A stretch of DNA of 12,114 bases. Source: an uncultured Ignavibacteriales bacterium. GTDB lineage: Bacteria; Bacteroidota; Ignavibacteria; Ignavibacteriales; Ignavibacteriaceae. The stretch's first letter is position 1, and each line of letters opens with the position of its first letter. A program made the position numbers and the translations under genes. Location: positions 1-12,114 of the forward strand of contig CAJXGP010000017.1 of the NCBI GenBank assembly GCA_913053915.1, given 5' to 3'. Under the pieces are notes generated by a model. It did not search any database. It was given only the letters and a program-made list of their open reading frames with translations, and had not been told where the DNA came from. Below are positions 1-7,393 of the stretch, piece by piece.

Positions 1-504
1 ATTTAAAGATGCCGAAATATTAATTAATCTATAACTCGTGTCATGCCCCGATTCTCTCAAACTACGGTCATGGATGAAATATTTATCTAATTTTGGTTCT
101 ATTATTTCCCTGCTGTTATACTTTCTTATAAACTTATCAATTGACATTTTGTACTTCTTTGCATAAGGTTCGAGAATATGATTGAAATGACCCGGTTCAG
201 TTTCAGGCGGAATTCCAAACCCTTCTCCATAGTACCTGCTAAGACCGGTATCGGTTAATCTTTGCTCATTCATCCAGACAGTATTGTATTCTTTTATTGC
301 GGCTTTTAATCCACCAGACAGCCATCTAATATTTTTTGTATTTCTTTCCAGTTCTTCGAAAACAGCTAAAAGCATAGATGTGTAAAATGGCGGTTGGGAT
401 CTTGTTAAATAGTAACTCCGATTTGCATTAAGAATTTTACCATAGTGGTTTATTTCATAAATAAAATTATTTACCATCGATTTTGCTAATTCTATTTTCC
501 CATC
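1..504 (-). CDS. GH37 trehalase, internal fragment joined in frame to a response regulator
   Basis: This is an internal piece of a glycoside hydrolase family 37 trehalase, which splits trehalose into two glucoses. It is the C-terminal part (about residues 258-424) of one uninterrupted reading frame that starts at 1272 and leaves the window at its left edge. Visible family landmarks, in order, are [47 protein letters not shown] and [15 protein letters not shown]. The last block resembles the neutral trehalases of fungi more than E. coli TreA, and its Asp is the predicted catalytic acid. The family's N-terminal domain, the region before ELAKSM and the C-terminal third (catalytic base and the QWD signature) are absent. 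No trehalase start codon is present, so as it stands this is not a functional gene. Its mix of AGA and CGN arginine codons resembles the neighbouring genes, so it may come from the same or a related genome. The family call is confident; the join is discussed separately. Confidence 0.85.
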
Positions 505-507
505 TTC
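490..507. other. Left join: response regulator / trehalase
   Basis: Reading on the minus strand, residues before about 256 fit only an NtrC-type ATPase and residues after about 261 fit only a GH37 trehalase. The stretch EDGKIE is compatible with both: NtrC proteins read [10 protein letters not shown], and trehalases read [10 protein letters not shown]. The switch therefore lies within about 18 nt that could be common to the two parent genes. The reading frame is kept across the join. An assembly or amplification chimera is the simplest reading; a deletion at microhomology is the alternative. Confidence 0.75.
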
Positions 508-1272
508 AATAACCCGTAAAACTTTTGCTTGAGCCTGCAGGCTCATATCTCCGATTTCATCTAGATAAATTGTCCCTTTATGAGCGAATTCAAATTTACC
601 GATTCGTTGTTGAACCGCCCCGGTGAAAGAGCCTTTTTCGTGTCCGAATAATTCCGATTCGATTAATTCATTAGGAATAGCTGCACAATTGACCTCTACA
701 AAGCGTTGGTCTTTCCGGTTGCTTTGCTTATGAATAGCTCTTGCTACAAGTTCTTTACCGGTTCCGTTTTCTCCGGTAATTAATACACGCGCATTGGTCG
801 GTGCAACTTTTTCGATTGTTTGTAAGATAGTTCTTATTGATTTACCGGAACCTAAAATATTTTCATCTTCTAAAATTGATTTTTTAAATTCTTTATTCTC
901 AATTAGAAGATTTGCATGTTCAACTGCATTCCTTACACTTAAAAGTAATTTATCGCGATCGATTGGTTTTTCTATAAAATCAAATGCACCCAATTTAGTT
1001 GATTTAATCGCATTTTCAATACTTCCATGAGCGGATATTATTATTACGGAAATTGTTGAATTCATTTCCTTAATTTTTTTGAGCACTTCGAATCCGCTCA
1101 TCTCAGGCATTTGGATGTCTAACAATAATGCTGAAAAATTATCAGCAAATATTTTTTTGATTCCTTCTTTCGCATTTGTTGAGTAATCGACCCGGTAATC
1201 TTCAAATTCGAGAATCATCTTTATACTTTCGCAAATCTCTTTTTCATCATCAATAATTAAAATAGAATTCAT
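490..1272 (-). CDS. NtrC-family sigma-54-dependent response regulator, truncated after Walker B
   Basis: This is the front part of a two-component response regulator that would activate sigma-54 promoters. Residues 1-120 form a receiver domain with the acidic pair D8/D9, phospho-acceptor D52 (LLLDIQMPE), S80 and K102 (EKP). The AAA+ ATPase domain begins near residue 138 and shows Walker A GENGTGK (167-173), the sigma-54-contact loop GSFTGA (214-219) and Walker B LDEIGD (237-242). After [12 protein letters not shown] (about 250-261) the expected sensor I, arginine-finger and C-terminal Fis-type HTH segments are missing, and the frame continues as trehalase. Such regulators normally have about 450 residues, so roughly 190 are absent. 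The ATG at 1272 overlaps the TGA of the upstream exported-protein gene (ATGA), implying translational coupling. No cognate histidine kinase lies in the window. The family call is firm; a working protein is doubtful. Confidence 0.9.
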
Positions 1273-1949
1273 AAAGGGTATTTAAAAAATAAAAGTGAAC
1301 GAATAATCATCACTTGAGACGGTAATATATTCTTGTTTTTTTTCAATAATTCTCCAAAAATATCTCCAAGTGAATCTGTTTGTAAATCTCTGGGATCAAT
1401 AGAAGACTGAACCTTAAAATCATTTTCAAAAACTTCTACAAAATAACCAATTAAATTACTTAAATCAAAGATGTTAGAAGAGTATGAAATAAATGCACTG
1501 CCGAAGAAATGGGCTAATTTGTCTTTATCTCCGAATTTATCCTTAGGTGAATCGAAATATAATTCTTTAGGTAAATTTCTATTCTTCAAAATGAAAATGG
1601 AGTCCGGTGCGGCAGTGAGAGGGAAATGAATAATAAAAGGAAGCAAAGGTAGTTTTATCGGAACACTTTTATACGGCACAGTAGTAAAAATCAGTGCGAA
1701 TAATGCATTCGAATAATCATTTTTTTCAAATTTTACCGCTCGTAAATATATTGTGTCTACCAATGCTAAATCATTGTTTGATTTTTTTAATTCTCGAAAA
1801 TAATCGGAAGCGATAAATCCGGAAAGATAATTTACAGCTTTTGATAAATTACTTTGTTGTGCGAAAACGCCGGCATTAAAAATGACTGGAAATAAAAATA
1901 AACTATCTAAAAATATAGATATAAAAAATTGACGAGCATTTAATTGCAT
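1269..1949 (-). CDS. Exported protein of unknown function with VanZ/DUF2279-like motif pattern
   Basis: The product has 226 residues and I do not recognise it as a named family. Residues 1-30 look like a Sec signal peptide, with a long hydrophobic core and a probable cleavage after VFA (28-30) before QQ, so it is likely secreted to the periplasm or cell surface. The mature part shows the spaced polar pattern [14 protein letters not shown] (143-156), IGYFVEVFE (167-175) and [15 protein letters not shown] (185-199). That order of DK..H, E, R and D..G recalls VanZ-like and YfiM/DUF2279 proteins, but the clear multi-helix membrane core of VanZ is absent. The relationship is my inference. The ATG directly follows the carboxyltransferase stop (TAAATG), and the stop overlaps the response regulator start, so the three genes are probably co-transcribed. 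Confidence 0.75.
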   Translation of the reverse strand: MQLNARQFFISIFLDSLFLFPVIFNAGVFAQQSNLSKAVNYLSGFIASDYFRELKKSNNDLALVDTIYLRAVKFEKNDYSNALFALIFTTVPYKSVPIKLPLLPFIIHFPLTAAPDSIFILKNRNLPKELYFDSPKDKFGDKDKLAHFFGSAFISYSSNIFDLSNLIGYFVEVFENDFKVQSSIDPRDLQTDSLGDIFGELLKKNKNILPSQVMIIRSLLFFKYPL

Positions 1950-3605
1950 TTAAGTTTGAATTACTCCGATATTAAACTTCGGCATTACCGGATTATTATT
2001 AGCCACGTTAAGAGCCATCGAAATATAATCTCCGGTTAACGCCGGATCAATAACCTCGTCGACCCACAATCTGGCTGCCGCATACAAGGTAGTGCTTTTA
2101 TTCTCATAAGAAGTTTGAATTTCATTTAACAATTTTTTTTTATCTTGTTCACTTAATTTTTTACCGCTTTTTGCAGCTTGGTTAAGTTTTATATCCAGTA
2201 AAACACTGCTTGCTTGAGAGCCTCCCATTACTGCTATTTTAGCGTTGGGATAAGCAAAGATAAATCTAGGATCATATGCCTTACCGCACATTGCATAGTT
2301 GCCTGCACCGAAACTATTTCCTACGATAATCGTAATCTTGGGTACAACGGAATTTGCTACAACATTTACCATCTTTGCGCCATCTTTGATAATACCTCCG
2401 TGTTCTGCACGACTGCCGACCATAAAACCCGTTACATCTTGCAGGAAAATTAATGGAATTTTCTTCTGATTGCAATTCATTATGAATCTCGCTGCTTTAT
2501 TGGCGCTGTCGGAATAAATAACTCCTCCTATTTGCATTTCGCCGGTTTCTGTTTTTACTACGCTTCGCTGATTAGCGACAATTCCCACCGACCATCCGTC
2601 GATTCTGGCATAACAAGTTATTATCGTTTTCCCATAGCCGGCTTTATATTCGTCAATTTCAGATTTATCAACTATCCTCGCAATTATTTCATACATATCG
2701 TACGATTTCAATGGATCAGTTGGTAACAATCCATAAATTTCATGCGGTGAAAAAGCAGGGGGTGCACTTTCTATCCGATTGAAATTTGCTTTAGAAGTAT
2801 CTGTAGTTTTGTGAACTATATTCCTAATAGCATCCAAACATTCAATATCGTTTTTCATTATATAATCGGTAACTCCGGATACATTTGATTGAACTTTAGC
2901 GCCGCCGAGACTTTCGTTATCAATAACTTCACCGATTGCCGCTTTAACCAAATGTGAGCCGGCTAGGAAAACCGATCCTTCACCCTCAACGATTAAAGTC
3001 TCATCGCTCATAATAGGTAAATAAGCGCCGCCGGCAACGCATGAACCCATTATAGCGGCAATTTGCGAAATTCCCATTGAAGACATAATCGCATTATTTC
3101 TGAATATTCGTCCAAAATGTTCTTTATCAGGGAAAATTTCGTCCTGCAACGGCAGAAATACACCTGCACTATCAACTAGATAAATTATCGGTAACCGATT
3201 TTCCATTGCTATTTCTTGAGCGCGCAGGTTTTTCTTTGTTGTTATTGGAAACCAAGCGCCCGCTTTTACAGTAGCATCGTTAGCAACTATTACGTGATAC
3301 TTGCCATGAATTTTTCCGGTACCGTATATAGTGCCGGATGACGGTGCTCCTCCGTATTCTTTATACATATCATAAGCGGCAAAAGTATTTAGTTCATAAA
3401 AATCATTTTTAGTATCAACAAGTTTTTCTATTCTTTCGTGTGCAGTCAATTTTCCTTTAGATTTTAACTTTTGAATAGCTTTTTTTCCACCGCCCAATTT
3501 AATTATATTTTTTTCAGCATTTAATTTGCGAAGAAGATTTTTATAATAATCTTCATTCTTTAGAAATGATTCATTTTCTTGAATTGAGCTACCTATTTTT
3601 GTCAT
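1950..3605 (-). CDS. Acyl-CoA carboxylase beta subunit (carboxyltransferase, methylcrotonyl/propionyl type)
   Basis: This 551-residue cytoplasmic carboxyltransferase moves the carboxyl group from carboxybiotin to an acyl-CoA. Its length fits the family (about 510-550). It has two crotonase-fold halves. The first carries VANDATVKAGAWFP (107-120), YLVDSAGVFLPLQ (142-154), FGRIF (164-168) and MGSCVAGGAYLP (186-197). The second carries GIVANQ (341-346), FLQDVTGFMVG (387-397), DGAKMVNVVAN (408-418) and NSFGAGNYAMCGKAYDPRF (430-448). The PLQ-EIFPD and FGRIF signatures are closer to methylcrotonyl-CoA carboxylase beta than to classic PccB, but substrate cannot be fixed by eye. The biotin carboxylase/BCCP alpha subunit is not in the window. 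It lies 30 nt downstream of the acyl-CoA dehydrogenase. The next step after isovaleryl-CoA dehydrogenase in leucine breakdown is this reaction, which fits the pairing. The ATG at 3605 has no strong Shine-Dalgarno sequence. Confidence 0.93.
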   Translation of the reverse strand: MTKIGSSIQENESFLKNEDYYKNLLRKLNAEKNIIKLGGGKKAIQKLKSKGKLTAHERIEKLVDTKNDFYELNTFAAYDMYKEYGGAPSSGTIYGTGKIHGKYHVIVANDATVKAGAWFPITTKKNLRAQEIAMENRLPIIYLVDSAGVFLPLQDEIFPDKEHFGRIFRNNAIMSSMGISQIAAIMGSCVAGGAYLPIMSDETLIVEGEGSVFLAGSHLVKAAIGEVIDNESLGGAKVQSNVSGVTDYIMKNDIECLDAIRNIVHKTTDTSKANFNRIESAPPAFSPHEIYGLLPTDPLKSYDMYEIIARIVDKSEIDEYKAGYGKTIITCYARIDGWSVGIVANQRSVVKTETGEMQIGGVIYSDSANKAARFIMNCNQKKIPLIFLQDVTGFMVGSRAEHGGIIKDGAKMVNVVANSVVPKITIIVGNSFGAGNYAMCGKAYDPRFIFAYPNAKIAVMGGSQASSVLLDIKLNQAAKSGKKLSEQDKKKLLNEIQTSYENKSTTLYAAARLWVDEVIDPALTGDYISMALNVANNNPVMPKFNIGVIQT

Positions 3606-3609
3606 AACT

Positions 3610-3649
3610 TTTCAAATTTTCAATCTAGTAATTTTTCAATCTTTCAATA
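3610..3649. repeat. Degenerate 8-bp tandem repeat, TTTCAATN type
   Basis: On the plus strand TTTCAA occurs at 3610, 3618, 3634 and 3642, an 8-nt period with one degenerate unit (tagtaa) at 3626. The array spans the end of the acyl-CoA dehydrogenase gene, including its TGA stop, and most of the 30-nt spacer before the carboxyltransferase ATG. It may be simple low-complexity AT-rich sequence. It leaves no usual ribosome binding site for the downstream gene. Confidence 0.55.
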
Positions 3650-4783
3650 CATCCCTGGAGATCACGATTCTTTGAATTTCCGAAGTGCCTTCACCTATCG
3701 TACACAATTTAACATCGCGGTAAAACTTTTCAACCGGATAATCTTTAATAAACCCATAGCCGCCGTAAATTTGGACAGCTTCACCGGCAGCCTTTTCAGC
3801 TATTTCGCTAGCGAACAATTTTGCCATAGCTGCTTCTTTAATATCGGGTATATTATGATCTTTCATGTAGGCTGCTCTAAGGGTTAGTAATCTAGCCGCC
3901 TCTATATTAGTCTGCATTTCCGATAGTTTAAATTGAGTTATCTGGAATTCACTTAAAGTTTTATTAAACTGTTTTCTTTCTTTTGAATACTTCAATGCGG
4001 CATCTAGACAACCTTGAGCCAACCCTACGCTCAATGCTGCAATTGAAATTCGCCCGCCTTCTAGTATTTTTAAAGCTTGAATAAAACCTTCACCTTCATT
4101 ACCAATTAATTTATTGAACGGAATTTTACAATTTTCAAAGATAAGTTGACTAGTATCGCTGGCTCTCATTCCCAATTTATTTTCTTTCTTACCTGCAGTA
4201 AATCCTTCCATCCCTTTTTCCAGTATAAAAGCAGAAATTCCTTTTTTCCCCTTTGTTTTATCGGTAATTGCCATTATTACTGCAATTTTACCCACTGTTC
4301 CATGCGTTATAAATGTTTTACTACCATTAAGTAGAAAGTAACCGTCTTTTTTTTCAGCGAATGATTTTAAACCGGCTGCATCGCTACCTGAAAAAGGTTC
4401 CGTTAAACCCCATGCACCGATTTTTTGCCCGGAAGCTAAATCAGGAAGATATTTGTTCCTTTGGTCTTCATTTCCGAATCGGTAAATATGATTTGTACAT
4501 AAACCATTATGGGCTGCAACAGAAAGTGCAATTGATGGATCGACTCTTGCTAATTCTTCAATAATTATTTCAAACTCTTCATACCTGCACCGCCGTATTT
4601 TTCAGGAACTAATATTCCTAGAAATCCCAATTCTCCCAATTGTTTGAAAATTTCCAATGGAAATTCTTGAGATTCATCAAATAGCATGATATAAGGTCGT
4701 ATGTTTTTATTAGCGAAATCGCGTATGGTATCCCGGATAATAATTTGGTTTTCGCTAAGTTCAAAGTTAAATAATGCTTTCAT
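3636..4783 (-). pseudogene. Acyl-CoA dehydrogenase with an internal frameshift
   Basis: This gene encodes a short/branched-chain acyl-CoA dehydrogenase, an FAD enzyme that makes the alpha,beta double bond of an acyl-CoA and passes electrons to ETF. The N-terminal part (4565-4783) reads FELSENQ, FLGILVPEKYGGAGM, then runs into a stop. From about 4580 the next frame continues YEEFEIIIEELARVDPSIALSVAAHN through GLTEPFSGSDAAG (flavin region), NGSKTFITHG, GMRASDT, RISIAALSVGLAQG, GGYGFIKDYPVEK and GEGTSEIQR, which carries the predicted catalytic Glu. The match is full length once about 387-389 residues are restored. The break falls at 4578-4585, and a net loss of one base (or seven) explains it. 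The ATG at 4783 is preferred over an upstream TTG because AAAGGA sits six nt ahead. All catalytic motifs are intact, so a sequencing error or a very recent mutation is likelier than an old pseudogene. Butyryl- versus isovaleryl-CoA specificity is unresolved. Confidence 0.9.
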
Positions 4784-4789
4784 AAACTG

Positions 4790-4795
4790 TCCTTT
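4790..4795 (-). promoter_or_regulatory. Ribosome binding site deciding the acyl-CoA dehydrogenase start
   Basis: AAAGGA on the minus strand lies six nt before the ATG at 4783. It places the start there rather than at the in-frame TTG at 4798, which would overlap this site. Confidence 0.65.
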
Positions 4796-4839
4796 CAATA
4801 TATTGATTCACTTCAACGATTAGTAGAAAATTGAAAGTG

Positions 4840-4871
4840 GTTTAAATATAATCTTTTGGATTATATTAAAC
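4840..4871. promoter_or_regulatory. AT-rich inverted repeat (hairpin) between meaB and the acyl-CoA dehydrogenase
   Basis: The arms gtttaaatataatc (4840-4853) and gattatattaaac (4859-4871) are complementary over 13 bp with one bulged base, around a five-base loop (ttttg). It starts 14 nt after the meaB stop on the minus strand. The stem has few G-C pairs and no clean U-run follows, so it is a poor intrinsic terminator. A regulator-binding palindrome or an mRNA processing/stability hairpin is equally possible. It divides the cluster into an upstream meaB part and a downstream acyl-CoA part. Confidence 0.6.
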
Positions 4872-4884
4872 TAATACGATTCGG

Positions 4885-5838
4885 TCATAAGTGATTTCTA
4901 AAATTGTAAATAATTTTTTCAGCCAGTTGATATGGAGATAAATCACCCGCTACAACTTTTTCCAAAGTCGAGTTTAATAAATTTTCACTAAAATTGTTCC
5001 ACAATAAATTTTGAATATTTTCCTCCACAATATCCTTTATTCTTCGTTTGATATTTAATTCTCTATTTTTAATAAAATTATTTGAATTTTTCAAGTAAAT
5101 GTGATGCCTGTTGATTTCATTTGCAATTTCATCTATTCCTTTGTTTTCCGTTGCTATAGTTTGAATTATGTTGGGTATCCATGAATATTCATCATGATCT
5201 TTCAACATTAAAATAGTTGTTAAAGCTGTAGTTGCTTGTTGTGCACCTGGTCTATCACTTTTGTTTAGCACGAAAAAATCCGCAATTTCCATTAAGCCGG
5301 CTTTCATAGCCTGCACATAATCACCGGATTCAGGCACTAAAACGACAATGGTTGTATCGGCTGCATTTGCGATATCCAATTCAGATTGACCGACGCCGAC
5401 AGTTTCGAAGATAATATAATCGTAACCTGCAGCATCGATAACATCAGCAGCATCGATTGCTTTTTTGCTTAACCCTCCCAAGCTTCCTCTACTAGCCATA
5501 CTACGAATGAAAACATTAGGATTTTGTCCGATCTCGGTCATTCGAATTCTATCACCGAGCAATGCTCCTCCGGTAAAAGGGCTGGAAGGATCAACAGCGA
5601 TGATTCCGATTGTTTTATTTTGTTTTAAATAGTATTTGGTTAATTGGTTTGTAATACTACTTTTGCCGGCACCTGGGGGCCCGGTTACTCCAATTCTGTA
5701 AGCTCTTCCAACATTAGGATGAATTTTTTCCAATAATTCAACGGAAGTTGAATTGTTTAATTCAACAATTGAAATCGACCGGGCAATTGCTCTACGTTCT
5801 TTGTTCAACAATTTTTCTATTAACAAATTATCTATCAT
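4885..5838 (-). CDS. meaB: MeaB/ArgK-family GTPase, methylmalonyl-CoA mutase chaperone
   Basis: This 317-residue cytoplasmic GTPase protects and loads adenosylcobalamin into acyl-CoA mutases, typically methylmalonyl-CoA mutase. It was once called ArgK or a lysine/arginine/ornithine transport kinase. Visible motifs are Walker A GPPGAGKS (53-60), the family block DPSSPFTGGALLGDR (83-97), SMASRGSLGGLS (113-124), ETVGVGQSE (145-153) and the guanine-specificity motif NKSD (192-195). Length and the C-terminal helical tail fit MeaB (about 310-330). No mutase subunit is in the window, so its client must be encoded elsewhere. Its position upstream of the acyl-CoA dehydrogenase and carboxyltransferase genes supports a role in propionyl/branched-chain acyl-CoA catabolism. 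The ATG at 5838 has an AT-rich leader without a recognisable Shine-Dalgarno sequence. The 50-nt gap from the epimerase gene shows no clear terminator or promoter. Confidence 0.95.
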   Translation of the reverse strand: MIDNLLIEKLLNKERRAIARSISIVELNNSTSVELLEKIHPNVGRAYRIGVTGPPGAGKSSITNQLTKYYLKQNKTIGIIAVDPSSPFTGGALLGDRIRMTEIGQNPNVFIRSMASRGSLGGLSKKAIDAADVIDAAGYDYIIFETVGVGQSELDIANAADTTIVVLVPESGDYVQAMKAGLMEIADFFVLNKSDRPGAQQATTALTTILMLKDHDEYSWIPNIIQTIATENKGIDEIANEINRHHIYLKNSNNFIKNRELNIKRRIKDIVEENIQNLLWNNFSENLLNSTLEKVVAGDLSPYQLAEKIIYNFRNHL

Positions 5839-5888
5839 TATTCGATTAATCTTATCAAGTAAATTAATTTAAATCGGGAAACAATTTT

Positions 5889-6809
5889 CTAACTCTGATT
5901 TTTAAAAAATTCAACTGTTTTCTTTAACCCTTCTTCCAAAGTAATTGATGGGCGCCATTTAAATTTATTAAATAATTTACCGGAACTTATTAAGCTTCTC
6001 ATCTGCTCGCCCGGTGCAGCAGGACCGTGCTTTTCCTTTTGACCGTTTTCAATTATTGTATTCAATTTATTAAAAATATCAATAACATTATTTTCTATAC
6101 CGGTTCCGATGTTAAAAATATCACTGTCCGCATCATTTAATGTTATTAAATTTGCTTTTACAACATCACCGACAAAAACATAATCCCTAGTTTGTTCACC
6201 GCTGCCGTTTATAATCGGTTGATCACCTCTTAGTAATTTTGTAGTAAATATTGCAATTACGCCGGCTTCACCGAAGGGATTTTGACGAGGACCATATATA
6301 TTAGCATATCTTAAAATTGTATAATTAAGATTATACTGGAATTTATAGAAATATAAATATTTTTCAACAGATAATTTTGAAATTCCATAAGGGGAAAGTG
6401 GTTGTGTCGGATGTTTTTCATCAGCGGGAAAATATTCCTGTTCTCCGTAAACAGCACCGCCTGTAGATGCAAACATAAATTTTTTCACACCTGTTTTCAC
6501 GCAGTTTTGAAGAAGATTAATGGTTCCTAATATATTGGTATTTGCATCAAAAGTGGGATCAGCAACCGAACGGCGTACATCCATCTGTGCCGCATGATGA
6601 TTGACTACATCAAATTTTTCTTTCTCAAATAAGTCGGATATTTCTTTATCACCGATATCCGCTTTCACAAACTTTGCTTTAGGATTTACATTTTTTTCAA
6701 AACCGGTAGAAAGATTATCGATGACTACAACATGATGTCCTTCATTAATAAACGCATCTACAATATGAGAAGCAATGAAACCTGCTCCTCCAGTTACTAA
6801 TATTTTCAA
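5889..6809 (-). CDS. NAD-dependent sugar-nucleotide epimerase/dehydratase (extended SDR, GalE-like)
   Basis: This 306-residue extended short-chain dehydrogenase/reductase most likely acts as a UDP-sugar 4-epimerase supplying glycan precursors. The N-terminal Rossmann motif GGAGFIASH (7-15) binds NAD, followed by VIDNLSTG (29-36) and HHAAQMDVRRS (71-81). The catalytic residues are S115 in STGGAVYG and the Y141/K145 pair in YGISK. NIYGPRQNP (170-178) and SGEQTRDYVFVGDV (203-216) form the usual substrate-domain blocks. Length is typical of bacterial GalE-like proteins (300-330). I leave the symbol empty because UDP-glucose, UDP-GlcNAc and dTDP-sugar enzymes share these motifs. The start is a TTG inside the nadD stop (TTGA overlap), supported by a strong AAGGAG. 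The next residues MKILVTGGAGFI match the family start exactly. Confidence 0.92.
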   Translation of the reverse strand: MKILVTGGAGFIASHIVDAFINEGHHVVVIDNLSTGFEKNVNPKAKFVKADIGDKEISDLFEKEKFDVVNHHAAQMDVRRSVADPTFDANTNILGTINLLQNCVKTGVKKFMFASTGGAVYGEQEYFPADEKHPTQPLSPYGISKLSVEKYLYFYKFQYNLNYTILRYANIYGPRQNPFGEAGVIAIFTTKLLRGDQPIINGSGEQTRDYVFVGDVVKANLITLNDADSDIFNIGTGIENNVIDIFNKLNTIIENGQKEKHGPAAPGEQMRSLISSGKLFNKFKWRPSITLEEGLKKTVEFFKNQS

Positions 6810-7393
6810 GTTTTATCTCCTTTATATAAATTATATTTATGAATATATTCTTTAACTTTATCAGGGACTAGAAAATCAATACTTAATCCTTTTTTTATTC
6901 TCTCCTTGATATCACTCGAGCTTATTTCAATTGTGGGAGTTTCTACAAAAATTGCCGATTTGTAATATTTATCTTTTTGTTCAGGTTCATCTACCGGCTT
7001 TCGTTTCATTACAACAAGATTGGCTAATTTTAAAATATTATCGGGTTCTTTCCATTTATTGAAGGCAATAATATTATCATATCCTATTATCAGGTCGATG
7101 TTATCATATTGTTGTTTTAACTTTTGTAATGTAGTAATTGTATAGGAAATTGAAGTTTTCTCAATCTCGATACTAGAGCATTCAAAGTACGGGATATTTT
7201 CTATTGATAACTGTATCATTCGAAGTCTATGACTAGCCGGGGCAGCTTTTGCATTCGTTTTATGCGGCGAAATAAATGCGGGTATAAAAATTATTTTAGC
7301 AAGTCCCCTCATTTCTTTAACGGCACGGGCAGTAATTAAATGACCAATATGAATAGGATCAAAAGTTCCCCCAAGTATACCTATCTTTCTCAT
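6806..7393 (-). CDS. nadD: Nicotinate-nucleotide adenylyltransferase
   Basis: This 195-residue cytoplasmic enzyme transfers AMP from ATP to nicotinate mononucleotide, the penultimate step of NAD synthesis. The nucleotidyltransferase motif GGTFDPIHIGHL (8-19) is complete with the HIGH-type histidines. PAFISPHK (38-45) is the usual substrate-binding block, IIGYDN replaces the common IIGaDn, and ISSSDIKERIKKG near the C-terminus is the family's ISST/S-x-I-R motif. Length fits the family (190-215). It overlaps the preceding gene by four bases (ATGA) and the following epimerase by four (TTGA), so the three are translated from one message. The cell's essential NAD pathway therefore sits within this run of less conserved genes. 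Confidence 0.95.
   Translation of the reverse strand: MRKIGILGGTFDPIHIGHLITARAVKEMRGLAKIIFIPAFISPHKTNAKAAPASHRLRMIQLSIENIPYFECSSIEIEKTSISYTITTLQKLKQQYDNIDLIIGYDNIIAFNKWKEPDNILKLANLVVMKRKPVDEPEQKDKYYKSAIFVETPTIEISSSDIKERIKKGLSIDFLVPDKVKEYIHKYNLYKGDKT
6817..6822 (-). promoter_or_regulatory. Shine-Dalgarno AAGGAG for the TTG-started epimerase
   Basis: AAGGAG on the minus strand lies within the last codons of nadD, seven nt before the TTG at 6809. It is one of only two clear Shine-Dalgarno sites in the window. Here it fixes a non-ATG start that overlaps the upstream stop codon. Confidence 0.75.

Noticed and set aside
1..1272. A novel receiver-AAA+-trehalase fusion acting as a trehalose sensor
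   Set aside because: Both parts lose essential halves at the join. A similar faulty join occurs at the other end of the window, so an artefact or a deletion is more likely than a functional fusion.
2214..2726. Plus-strand open frames within the carboxyltransferase gene
   Set aside because: They lie antisense to a strongly conserved enzyme and their translations show no family features. The same holds for the open frames at 794-1030, 3672-3887, 4146-4334, 4361-4564, 9891-10112 and 10170-10583.
3636..4295. A separate 219-residue protein starting at a GTG
   Set aside because: The frame is open upstream to about 4580 and encodes conserved acyl-CoA dehydrogenase sequence, so the GTG is an internal valine codon.
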